A stretch of 64,000 nt of DNA from Ruminococcus bicirculans (ex Wegman et al. 2014) (lineage in GTDB: Bacteria; Bacillota; Clostridia; Oscillospirales; Ruminococcaceae): assembly GCF_000723465.1 (NCBI RefSeq), contig NZ_HF545616.1, positions 1,736,001-1,800,000 on the forward strand. Direction: 5' to 3'. The number at the start of each line of letters is the position of its first letter. Position 1 is the first letter of the stretch. Shown here one piece after another: positions 23,867 to 30,686 of this stretch. The notes under the pieces are model-generated. The model searched no databases. It was not told where the DNA came from and saw only the letters and a list, made by a program, of their open reading frames with translations. The translations under genes and the position numbers were made by a program.

Positions 23867-24103
23867 TTAAGCTTCTCGCTGATACTTACCGCTCAACTCG
23901 CCGTCGTCGAATAAGTATTCCATAGTGAGCTTAGGGAAAAATGTTCTGCGTATCGTCTGAGCTTCCTTAAGCTTTAACCTGTCGGGGTTAGACAGCTTTT
24001 CAGATACCGTATTGACGTTAAGCCCAAGTACGGCGGCTATGTCTTTTCTTGCTATGCCGTAGCGGCTCAGTTCCGCTTCAAGGTTTCTGTACGTTTTGTA
24101 CAC
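23867..24103 (-). CDS. HTH (XRE-like) small regulator
   Basis: A 78-residue protein starting GTG in the context AAAGGAGGTTTTAATGTG. Residues about 10-60 (LEAELSRYGIARKDIAAVLGLNVNTVSEKLSNPDRLKLKEAQTIRRTFF) are a helix-turn-helix of the XRE/Cro kind, with AVLGLNVNTVSEKL as the recognition half. It follows the Cro-like gene in the leftward early operon. Probably a second early repressor/antirepressor. Confidence 0.75.
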   Translation of the reverse strand: MYKTYRNLEAELSRYGIARKDIAAVLGLNVNTVSEKLSNPDRLKLKEAQTIRRTFFPKLTMEYLFDDGELSGKYQREA

Positions 24104-24134
24104 ATTAAAACCTCCTTTCGCTTGTTGAAACATT

Positions 24135-24338
24135 TTAGGCGCTTAAAAAGAGCTCGTTGTATTCGACGTCAAGCCCACGCTTGATTTTTACTATGTCGGT
24201 ATCTCTTATAGTAAGATAGCCGTTAAGCATATTACTGAATGTTTTAGCCGAATACCCGCAAAGTGCGGCTGCGTCTTTCTGTTTGATGTTTCGCTCATTT
24301 ATAATGCGCTTTACATTCTTTCCGATGATAGTTAACAT
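24135..24338 (-). CDS. Cro-like XRE repressor, first gene of leftward operon
   Basis: A 67-residue helix-turn-helix protein (MLTIIGKNVKRIINERNIKQKDAAALCGYSAKTFSNMLNGYLTIRDTDIVKIKRGLD). I use the ATG at 24338, which has GAGGAGG seven bases upstream. It is divergent from the CI-like gene and the first gene under a consensus leftward promoter, the classic Cro position. Confidence 0.82.
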   Translation of the reverse strand: MLTIIGKNVKRIINERNIKQKDAAALCGYSAKTFSNMLNGYLTIRDTDIVKIKRGLDVEYNELFLSA

Positions 24339-24382
24339 ATGAGTTCCTCCTCTCAAGCCCATTATAACTGGTCTTTAGCTAT

Positions 24383-24411
24383 ATTATAATCCATTTAAAC
24401 TGTATTGTCAA
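24383..24411 (-). promoter_or_regulatory. Leftward early promoter (PR-like)
   Basis: On the minus strand TTGACA (24411-24406), a 17-base spacer and TATAAT (24388-24383): both hexamers match consensus. It drives the Cro-like gene and the long early operon. An ATCCATTTAAA half-site similar to the neighbouring operator lies in the spacer. Confidence 0.88.
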
Positions 24412-24419
24412 GCTGTTTT

Positions 24420-24436
24420 GTCCATTTTAAGTGGAC
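24420..24436. promoter_or_regulatory. Putative operator of the immunity switch
   Basis: GTCCATTTTAAGTGGAC is an inverted repeat with GTCCA/TGGAC arms. Single TGGAC half-sites recur at about 24464 and in the spacer of the rightward promoter near 24526, and a variant lies in the leftward promoter spacer. This spacing pattern suits binding of the CI-like and Cro-like proteins. Confidence 0.65.
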
Positions 24437-24516
24437 AAAAGTGTAGAATTTAATCTAGTTATTTTGGACGTTTTCAACAAATTTCCTCGATTTATCAATT
24501 TTTCTCTATAAAAGTC

Positions 24517-24545
24517 TTGAAATACTGGACTTAATATGATATAAT
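24517..24545 (+). promoter_or_regulatory. Rightward lysogenic promoter for the repressor gene
   Basis: TTGAAA (24517-24522), 17-base spacer, TATAAT (24540-24545), 22 bases before the CI-like ATG. The spacer carries a TGGAC half-site, so autoregulation is plausible. Confidence 0.85.
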
Positions 24546-24567
24546 AAAATTGTTGAAAGGAGGCGAT

Positions 24568-24993
24568 ATGTTGATAGGCGAACGTATACGGGAGCGCCGC
24601 AAAGAGTTAGGAATAACGCAAGACGAGCTCGCTAATAGAGTAGGTGTTAAAAAGACCTCAATCAGTAATTACGAGGTTAACACAAATTCTCCACCTGAGA
24701 AAGTCATAATTAAGCTAATGGAGGCTTTAGACTGTGACGCAAACTACTTATTCGGAGGCTGTGACGAACAAATTATAGTTACGCCGCACGAGCAAAAGCT
24801 AATCAAAGCATATCGGCAAATGCCCGAAATGCAACCAGCGATTGACAAGCTGCTTGACATTGCAAACGATAAATCTATTACGGTATATCGAGCTGCCGAA
24901 AGCTCTGACGGGCACGAGGACGAAATCTTAAATATTTCGGCTGAACGTCTGCAAAAGTTGAAAGACGCACCCGAGAGCGACGACGATTTGTAA
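24568..24993 (+). CDS. CI-like XRE-family phage repressor
   Basis: A 141-residue protein from the ATG at 24568 (AAAGGAGGCG upstream; an earlier in-frame ATG lies before the ribosome binding site). N-terminal helix-turn-helix residues 4-58 (IGERIRERRKELGITQDELANRVGVKKTSISNYEVNTNSPPEKVIIKLMEAL) is a textbook XRE domain. The C-terminus is short, helical and acidic with no S24 LexA-type peptidase, so inactivation must come from elsewhere; the following ImmA-type protease gene is the obvious candidate. Confidence 0.9.
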   Translation: MLIGERIRERRKELGITQDELANRVGVKKTSISNYEVNTNSPPEKVIIKLMEALDCDANYLFGGCDEQIIVTPHEQKLIKAYRQMPEMQPAIDKLLDIANDKSITVYRAAESSDGHEDEILNISAERLQKLKDAPESDDDL

Positions 24994-25007
24994 TTACATA
25001 AACAAAT

Positions 25008-25036
25008 ACCTCGTAGGGCATAATACCTTACGAGGT
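25008..25036 (+). promoter_or_regulatory. Hairpin overlapping the ribosome binding site of the ImmA-type gene
   Basis: ACCTCGTAGGG (25008-25018) pairs with CCTTACGAGGT (25026-25036) over 11 positions with one G-U pair and a 7-base loop. The 3' arm contains GAGGT, the core of the Shine-Dalgarno for the TTG start at 25045. No T-run follows, so translational control is more likely than termination. Confidence 0.6.
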
Positions 25037-25044
25037 GATGTCGT

Positions 25045-25614
25045 TTGCTTTACGGTATTTATAAAGATACTCGCAACGCTGCGTGGCGTTGTCTAATTGA
25101 TTACAACGTGTCAGAATTACCCGTTAAACCGTCGCTAATCGCTCGGGCGGCAGGGATAAAGGTAATAAAAAATAGCGATGTTCACGAGCTTGCCCCACAC
25201 GAAAGCGGTGCAAGCGTGCTTGACGGCAAGCAATGGTATATAATATATGATGATGAAAATACTCGTCAGCGTTGCAGATTTACCGTTGCGCACGAGCTCG
25301 GGCATATTTTTTTAGGACACGAGCTCCGCAAGGGGTATCACGCAAGAACATTTGACACCACACGCCCCACGATCGAGCAGCAGGCGGACGCATTCGCCGT
25401 TCGGTTGTTAGCTCCTGCTTGCGTGCTGTGGGCGCTGAATGTCCGCACTATGACGGAGATAGCGGAATTATGCGACATATCAAACACCGCTGCTCAAATA
25501 AGAGCCGAGCGAATGGCACTACTATATGCAAGAAATAAATTTCTGACAAGTCCGCTTGAAAGAGCGGTACATTCAAACTTCGAGGCATATATACAAAGAA
25601 AAAAAGCGGAGTAA
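25045..25614 (+). CDS. ImmA/IrrE-family metallopeptidase
   Basis: A 189-residue zinc protease with HELGHIFLGH at residues 83-92 (HExxH). ImmA of ICEBs1 cleaves the ImmR repressor; similar pairs control phages and integrative elements. It directly follows the XRE repressor, and that repressor lacks its own cleavage domain. Start is TTG, forced by an in-frame stop just upstream; ribosome binding site GAGGTGAT lies in a hairpin. The 3' end is embedded in a terminator hairpin. Confidence 0.88.
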   Translation: MLYGIYKDTRNAAWRCLIDYNVSELPVKPSLIARAAGIKVIKNSDVHELAPHESGASVLDGKQWYIIYDDENTRQRCRFTVAHELGHIFLGHELRKGYHARTFDTTRPTIEQQADAFAVRLLAPACVLWALNVRTMTEIAELCDISNTAAQIRAERMALLYARNKFLTSPLERAVHSNFEAYIQRKKAE

Positions 25615-25625
25615 ATCCGCTTTTT
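25601..25625 (+). terminator. Intrinsic terminator at the end of the repressor-protease operon
   Basis: Perfect 10-bp stem AAAAAGCGGA / TCCGCTTTTT with a 5-base loop; the last codons and stop of the protease gene are inside the stem, and the T-run is the 3' arm. Confidence 0.85.
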
Positions 25626-25642
25626 ACATAGGGGTTGATTAT

Positions 25643-26173
25643 ATGGTAAACTTCGTACTTACTATTTTCTTAGGCTGGACGGGTTATGCCCGCTTTCGCA
25701 AAGGACAAATTGGACTAGGTATCTTGTGGCTATTTACTTGCGGTTGTTTTTGTGTAGGGTGGATAGTTGACATTGTGGGTGCTTACAAGGAATATAAGAG
25801 TAGCTCTGTTTCTAGTGCGCCTGCAAGTGTTCGTATGGATATGCAATTTTACGATGTTGTTTCGGACTTTCACACAAAGGTTGTAGGAGTTACGTTTAAA
25901 AATGACGACGGAACAGACAGACAGAAAATTATAAGCGGGTGTGTTCCAGGGCAGGATATAATTTTTAGACCAACACCTACTAAAAAATATCCCGAGGCTA
26001 TCGGCGTATTTAACACCAAAGGAAAGCAGCTCGGAAACGTAAATGCAGAGTTAGCAAGCGATTTGATACATAAATATCCTAACAACAAAATGAAAGTTAC
26101 AATTTCAGATATAACAGGCGGCGGAGACAAGAATTACGGTTGTAATCTTCACGTCGTTATCTACAAGGCATAA
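25643..26173 (+). CDS. TM2-HIRAN fusion membrane protein (prophage cargo)
   Basis: A 176-residue protein from the ATG at 25643. Residues 1-50 form a TM2 domain: two hydrophobic segments (VNFVLTIFLGWTGYARFRKG and GLGILWLFTCGCFCVGWIVDIVGAYKEY). Residues about 75-155 match a HIRAN domain (KVVGVTFKNDDGTDRQKIISGCVPGQDIIFRPTPTKKYPEAIGVFNTKGKQLGNVNAELASDL), a DNA-binding-type module known from helicases and SWI/SNF proteins. It lies between the protease and the recombinase, where cargo (lysogenic conversion) genes are common. A terminator precedes it, so it probably has its own promoter. Confidence 0.78.
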   Translation: MVNFVLTIFLGWTGYARFRKGQIGLGILWLFTCGCFCVGWIVDIVGAYKEYKSSSVSSAPASVRMDMQFYDVVSDFHTKVVGVTFKNDDGTDRQKIISGCVPGQDIIFRPTPTKKYPEAIGVFNTKGKQLGNVNAELASDLIHKYPNNKMKVTISDITGGGDKNYGCNLHVVIYKA

Positions 26174-26190
26174 TTAAGGAGGCGGGCAAA

Positions 26191-27810
26191 ATGGCAAGAG
26201 CCGCAAAGCAAGACAGCAATTCGGAAATAATTGACGGCGTGATATATGCCCGCTATTCGGAAGGTCCTAACCAAACGGAGGCGAGCATAGAGGGACAAGT
26301 TCGAGAGTGTAAAGAGTATGCTAAACGAAACGGCATACGAATTATAAACGTGTACTCGGACAGCAAGCACACGGGCACGAACGATAACCGAGCAGAGTTT
26401 CAAAAAATGCTCCGTGATAGCAGGCGTGGCGGTTTTTCCGTTGTTGTAGTATGGAAAATAGACCGTTTCGGACGTAATCGTGCAGAAATGGCACAAAATA
26501 AAGCCCTACTAAAGTTGCAAGGCGTTAAGGTCGTATCAGCGAAAGAGTACATACCCGACAGCCCCGAGGGAATAATACTTGAAAGCGTACTCGAGGGTAT
26601 GGCGGAATATTACTCCGCCAATTTGTCGCAGAACATAAAACGAGGTATGAAAGAAAATGCTCTGCATTGCAAGAGCAACGGCTCCGGAAAGAGCTTAGGT
26701 TACATTGTAGACAAAGACGGGTATTTTGAAATAGAGCCAAATGAGGCAACGATAGTCAAGACAATATTTCAGAAGTACGACGAGGGAATGAAGATTGCCG
26801 ACATATGGCGTGAGATTGTGGCAAGCGGTGCAAAGACAAAGAGAGGTAAAGACTTCACGCAGTACGGCATTTCTCGTGTGCTGAGCAACAGGGCATATAT
26901 AGGCGAATACCGCTACGGCGATATTGTAACGCCCGGCGGAATGCCACGCATAATAGACGATGATCTATTTAATAGAGTGCAAGAAAGACGTGCGCTGAGC
27001 AAAAAAACTCCCGCAAGCAGGCGGAGCAATAGTGATGTTGATTTTCTTCTGACCGGTAAAGTGTTCTGTGGGCATTGCAAAGGAACTATGCGAGGAATGA
27101 GTGGAACGAGTAAGACAGGGCGCAAATTCTATTATTATGCTTGCCACGATAAAATCTTCAAGCATAATAAGTGTACTAAAAAGAATGTAAAAAAAGAATG
27201 GCTTGAAACTGAGGTTACACGAATAACAAGAGATGATATACTCAACAAGGAAACAATAGAGTTTATTGCTGATCGAGTAGTTGAGATACAAAGACAAGAG
27301 CAAGAGGACAAGTCAATGCTCCGCTACTATGAGCAACAGCTCCGTGATACTCAGAGCGCTATTAACAACATAATGAAAGCGATAGAGGCAGGAATTATAA
27401 CAAGCTCAACGAAAAGCAGATTATTTGAGCTCGAGGAGCAGAAATCTATAATTGAGGGCGAAATAGAAAGGGAAAAAATAATAACGCCCGTAATTGAGAA
27501 AGAACAGGTTATTTTCTCTCTCGAACGTTTTTTCGGTGGAGATATAAATAATAAAGAATATCAACGTAATATTATTGATATGTTCGTGAATAAGGTTATA
27601 TTATATGACAACAAAATAATAATCACATATAATATTAGTTCACAAAATGAAATATCTGTTGATGTGGTGGAACAAGCGGCATTTGCGGCATTAGATGAGT
27701 GTTCGTCTAAGCTCTCGTTAGCTCCACCAGCAGGGGCGTGCCCCTGCACCCAATTCCGCTTTACTTTATGTAAGGCGGTTTTTTTATTGCCGCTCATCAA
27801 TTTTATCTAA
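26191..27810 (+). CDS. Large serine recombinase (prophage integrase)
   Basis: A 539-residue recombinase. The resolvase domain has the catalytic Ser at residue 23 (YARYSEGPNQTEASIEGQ) and the conserved VWKIDRFGRNRAE at 88-99. A recombinase domain follows, then a zinc ribbon with C293, C296, C318 and C328, then a long coiled coil. The last 27 or so residues are encoded inside a 110-bp repeat (copy 1) and look non-native (PPAGACPCTQ). Its place at the prophage edge is standard for integrases whose attachment site is next to the gene. Confidence 0.93.
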   Translation: MARAAKQDSNSEIIDGVIYARYSEGPNQTEASIEGQVRECKEYAKRNGIRIINVYSDSKHTGTNDNRAEFQKMLRDSRRGGFSVVVVWKIDRFGRNRAEMAQNKALLKLQGVKVVSAKEYIPDSPEGIILESVLEGMAEYYSANLSQNIKRGMKENALHCKSNGSGKSLGYIVDKDGYFEIEPNEATIVKTIFQKYDEGMKIADIWREIVASGAKTKRGKDFTQYGISRVLSNRAYIGEYRYGDIVTPGGMPRIIDDDLFNRVQERRALSKKTPASRRSNSDVDFLLTGKVFCGHCKGTMRGMSGTSKTGRKFYYYACHDKIFKHNKCTKKNVKKEWLETEVTRITRDDILNKETIEFIADRVVEIQRQEQEDKSMLRYYEQQLRDTQSAINNIMKAIEAGIITSSTKSRLFELEEQKSIIEGEIEREKIITPVIEKEQVIFSLERFFGGDINNKEYQRNIIDMFVNKVILYDNKIIITYNISSQNEISVDVVEQAAFAALDECSSKLSLAPPAGACPCTQFRFTLCKAVFLLPLINFI

Positions 27811-27839
27811 AACCCAACCATTGTTTCGCCTTGGCGGAC
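27731..27839 (+). repeat. 110-bp direct repeat, copy 1, overlapping recombinase 3' end
   Basis: Starts CAGGGGCGTGCCCCTG (palindrome), then CCGCTTTACTTTATG and a T-run, then a degenerate CCCAAC region. It is about 85% like copy 2 which begins 181 bases later. It carries an intrinsic terminator. It may be a dispersed repeat or attachment-site related. Confidence 0.8.
27756..27785 (+). terminator. Intrinsic terminator in repeat copy 1
   Basis: CCGCTTTAC, loop TTTAT, GTAAGGCGG followed by seven T. It lies inside the last codons of the recombinase gene. Confidence 0.8.
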
Positions 27840-27859
27840 ATTTCCCGTCAAGGCTTTTT
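27828..27859 (+). terminator. Second intrinsic terminator at the prophage right boundary
   Basis: GCCTTGGCGG, 7-base loop, CCGTCAAGGC then TTTTT; one G-U pair. Lies between the two 110-bp repeat copies. Confidence 0.75.
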
Positions 27860-27911
27860 GTAAACGCACAAAGCCACCGCGGTGATAATTTGTGTGTCAC
27901 TTTTACAAATT

Positions 27912-28022
27912 CAGGGGCGTGCCCCTGCACCCGATCCGCTTTACTTTATGTAGGGCGGTTTTTTATTGCCGCTCATGGATCATTATTTATAAACCCAACT
28001 TTGTTATTTCACCATGGCAGAC
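27912..28022 (+). repeat. 110-bp direct repeat, copy 2
   Basis: Same order of blocks as copy 1: CAGGGGCGTGCCCCTG, CCGCTTTACTTTATG, T-run, ATTGCCGCTCAT, CCCAAC, GGCAGAC. The two copies sit at the right end of the prophage, just before host genes. The copy contains a third terminator (27936-27964). Confidence 0.8.
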
Positions 28023-28031
28023 GCTGACATA

Positions 28032-28072
28032 ATAAAAAAAGAGTACATTACCACCTCAGATAATGCACTCTT
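28032..28072 (-). terminator. Intrinsic terminator after the histidine kinase
   Basis: Stem AAGAGT(A)CATTA / TAATG(C)ACTCTT with a 10-base loop; on the minus strand it is followed by seven T. It closes the two-component operon 11 bases after the kinase stop. Confidence 0.85.
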
Positions 28073-28082
28073 AAATTTTACC

Positions 28083-29627
28083 CTATTTCTCCTCCAGCCC
28101 GCTGAGCGAAAGCCTGCTCTCCATTTTCTGAACAGTCTTGCTCTCCTGCTTTGCGATCTTTGCTTCAAACCAGAAGGTCGAGCCTTTGCCCTCCTCCGAT
28201 TGAACACCGTATGCAAAGCCGTGGGCTTTGAGTATCTCCTGACAAATGGAAAGTCCAAGTCCTGTGCCTACCACGTCACGCTTTACCTTTGCGTCACGAT
28301 AGTATCTGTCAAATATCTTCGGCAGAAGCTCCTTGGAAATGCCCTTTCCGTTGTCTGTTACTTCAATACGAACCGCATCAGCCTTGTTTATCTGCTTGAT
28401 ACGAATGACCTTATTGTCACCTGTGTAGTTTATAGCGTTGTTTATAAAGTTGTAAATGACCTGATCCAGCTTTGCAATATCCGCCGTTATCACTCTGTCC
28501 TCGTCTGGAATATACTTGATATCATAACCATTTTGCTCTATGAGTATCTGATATCGAGTCATGCAGTCATTGAGCTTGTCAACAATAGAGAAGTCCGTGA
28601 GTTTAAGCTCCGCATTACCCGACTCCAGCTTTGAAAGCTCCAGCAGATTATTTACCAGACTTGAAAGCCTGTCAGCTTCGTCGATAATGACTTGGATATG
28701 CTCCTGTCTCTTTACAGGATTATCCCCCGACAAGTCCCTTATCATTTCCGCATAAGCCTTTACCATAGTGAGCGGTGTTCTCAGGTCGTGAGATATGTTC
28801 GCAATAAGGTCTTTCCTAAGCTCCGATACCTTTTGTATCTCGTCCTTGGCATTGTTAAGCACCGTGGAAAGCTCCTCTATCTCACAATAGCCATGACCAT
28901 TGAACTCCACCGTATAATCCCCTTCACCGAATTTCTTCGCCGTGTTCGTAATGTCAACGATAGGCTTTGAAAGTCGCTTTGAGATATACATAGTTACAAT
29001 AAAAGCAAGCTCAAAAAGTATGATAGTGATATAAATGAGCTGTTCTCTTATAATGCTTACAGTGGAATCTATAGGCTCTATTGAGCTTTCAATAAAAAGA
29101 TACGCCTGCTTATCCGAATCATCAGTGTAGATAGATGTGCAGTAAAATATCTCCTTGCTCTTGAAATTCTCATTCTGAGCAATTTTCGTGATGTAGTTAT
29201 CGTCCGACTGCTTTAGCTTAGATATCATCTTGAAAAGTCCGATGCCATAGCCCTTGTTTATGACCTTGTTAAGATGCGAATATGCTCCCATGTTGTTTTC
29301 CATCACAATAGGATTGCCCATTTCGTCCGTTATAACAATGCAAAGGCTGTTGTCAAAAGCCAGCGAGCGGTTCGTTACCTCCTGCTCGTCAGTGCCATAT
29401 GCTTGGATTATCTGATTTGCAGCGTCTGTAATATCTCTTATCTTCGCCGACTGATAATATCTTTCCAAGAAAAAATACTGAAAAAGCCAAATAAGAATAA
29501 GAATAAAAGCCGTGAAGAAGATAAAATACATCCACACATATGACCGCAGACTTCTTTTCGCCTTTATCTCCGCCGTCTTATTGCTGACTTTTTCCTTGAC
29601 TTCTGCAAGCTTACTGGATCTTTTCAA
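28083..29627 (-). CDS. Sensor histidine kinase (two membrane segments, HAMP)
   Basis: A 514-residue kinase. Membrane segments at about 33-55 and 196-216 flank an extracytoplasmic sensor domain of about 140 residues. HAMP follows, then the dimerisation helix with phospho-His at 280 (NISHDLRTPL), N box (NFINNAINYTG), G1 (DNGKGIS) and G2 (GTGLGLSICQEIL). It overlaps the response regulator by 17 bases. The partner ABC transporter and peptide lie just upstream, so the system may sense an envelope or antimicrobial stress and control them; this link is inference. Confidence 0.92.
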   Translation of the reverse strand: MKRSSKLAEVKEKVSNKTAEIKAKRSLRSYVWMYFIFFTAFILILIWLFQYFFLERYYQSAKIRDITDAANQIIQAYGTDEQEVTNRSLAFDNSLCIVITDEMGNPIVMENNMGAYSHLNKVINKGYGIGLFKMISKLKQSDDNYITKIAQNENFKSKEIFYCTSIYTDDSDKQAYLFIESSIEPIDSTVSIIREQLIYITIILFELAFIVTMYISKRLSKPIVDITNTAKKFGEGDYTVEFNGHGYCEIEELSTVLNNAKDEIQKVSELRKDLIANISHDLRTPLTMVKAYAEMIRDLSGDNPVKRQEHIQVIIDEADRLSSLVNNLLELSKLESGNAELKLTDFSIVDKLNDCMTRYQILIEQNGYDIKYIPDEDRVITADIAKLDQVIYNFINNAINYTGDNKVIRIKQINKADAVRIEVTDNGKGISKELLPKIFDRYYRDAKVKRDVVGTGLGLSICQEILKAHGFAYGVQSEEGKGSTFWFEAKIAKQESKTVQKMESRLSLSGLEEK

Positions 29628-30285
29628 ACTTATATCCCATTCCTCTCAGAGTAACAATAAGATTGCGGTATTTTCCAAGGCTGTTTCTCAGCATTTTTAT
29701 GTGAGTGTCCACAGTTCTGTCGTCACCGTAAAAATCAAAGCCCCATACCTCTTCAAGAAGCTTCTCTCTTGAAAGCGCAATGTTCATGTTCTTCACCAGA
29801 TAGAAAAGCAGGTCATACTCTTTCGGAGTCATGGAAACCTTCTCCCCGTCTATCTTTACCTCACGGGCTGTAAAGTTTATCTCTAATCCCTCGTATCTTA
29901 TAACGTCCTCAGTACGCTGAGAAGCTGACGCACGGTTAAGCACCGCCCTTATCCTTGCCATAAGCTCCTTTGGCGAGAACGGTTTTACTACATAATCGTC
30001 AACACCTATCTCAAAGCCGAAAAGCTTGTCATACTCCTCGCCCCTTGCGGAAAGCATTATAACAGGTATCTGCTTTATTTTTCTTATCTCCTTGCAAGCT
30101 GAATAGCCGTCAAGCTTCGGCATCATAACGTCCATTATGATGATATCGAAATCCTGATTTTTCACCATTTCCACAGCCTGCATACCGTCCTCAGCCTGAG
30201 CTACTTCATATCCCTCAAACTCGGCATACTCTTTGATTATCTCTCTTATTTTAATTTCGTCATCGACTACAAGAATTTTTGCCAT
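29611..30285 (-). CDS. OmpR-family response regulator
   Basis: A 224-residue regulator with the phospho-acceptor Asp at residue 52 (IIIMDVMMPKLDG), acidic pocket DDE at 8-10, Lys in VVKPFSPKEL, and a C-terminal winged helix (EVKIDGEKVSMTPKEYDLLFYLVKN..REKLLEEVWGFDFYGDDRTVDTHIKMLRNSLG). It precedes and overlaps the kinase. Ribosome binding site AGGAGGGAATA. Confidence 0.95.
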   Translation of the reverse strand: MAKILVVDDEIKIREIIKEYAEFEGYEVAQAEDGMQAVEMVKNQDFDIIIMDVMMPKLDGYSACKEIRKIKQIPVIMLSARGEEYDKLFGFEIGVDDYVVKPFSPKELMARIRAVLNRASASQRTEDVIRYEGLEINFTAREVKIDGEKVSMTPKEYDLLFYLVKNMNIALSREKLLEEVWGFDFYGDDRTVDTHIKMLRNSLGKYRNLIVTLRGMGYKFEKIQ

Positions 30286-30314
30286 AGTTATTCCCTCCTA
30301 TTCAGGCAGCACCG

Positions 30315-30368
30315 CACAAGGAACGCCTGTCGGCAATGCACGCAACCTGCTTGCATACAATCCTTGTG
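30315..30368 (-). repeat. Inverted repeat in the response-regulator 5' leader
   Basis: CACAAGGA (30315-30322) and TCCTTGTG (30361-30368) pair over 8 bp around a 38-base GC-rich centre that holds further short complementarity (TGCA blocks). It lies 30 bases before the regulator gene on the minus strand; a transcript leader hairpin or a small dispersed repeat are both possible. The remaining 30369-30475 shows nothing clear apart from AT-rich promoter-like sequence. Confidence 0.5.
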
Positions 30369-30475
30369 TGTTGATACCTTAATTCATATTCTTTGCTTAT
30401 ATAATAACCTATTATTGTGTAAAATTTGTGACGGTTTATAGAATATTCTAAGCCATACCACACCAATTCACAAGA

Positions 30476-30519
30476 AAACTACTGCCCGCCAACCAAAATG
30501 GTATGACGGGCAGTAGTTT
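30476..30519. terminator. Bidirectional intrinsic terminator
   Basis: Perfect 13-bp stem AAACTACTGCCCG / CGGGCAGTAGTTT around an 18-base loop. It separates the ABC transporter-peptide unit from the two-component operon. Confidence 0.8.
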
Positions 30520-30551
30520 ATATAGGAATTTGTTATGGGAATGTCAGAAAA

Positions 30552-30656
30552 TCAGCAATGTCCCATCATAATGAGAGCCATAAGACAAAAACCTGTTACG
30601 ATACAACTCATTGCACCCATGATGTTGTCAATTTTTTCTGCTGTAAGCTTTTTCAT
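30552..30656 (-). CDS. 34-residue membrane peptide downstream of the ABC transporter
   Basis: The frame has a strong AAGGAGGTAATCACT-ATG start and encodes MKKLTAEKIDNIMGAMSCIV then TGFCLMALIMMGHC. One hydrophobic segment spans residues 13-31. It starts 30 bases after the transporter stop and ends before a terminator, so it is probably the last gene of the transporter transcript. Size and topology suit a regulator of membrane proteins. No family is known to me. Confidence 0.65.
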   Translation of the reverse strand: MKKLTAEKIDNIMGAMSCIVTGFCLMALIMMGHC

Positions 30657-30686
30657 AGTGATTACCTCCTTGAGATCTAAAATAAA

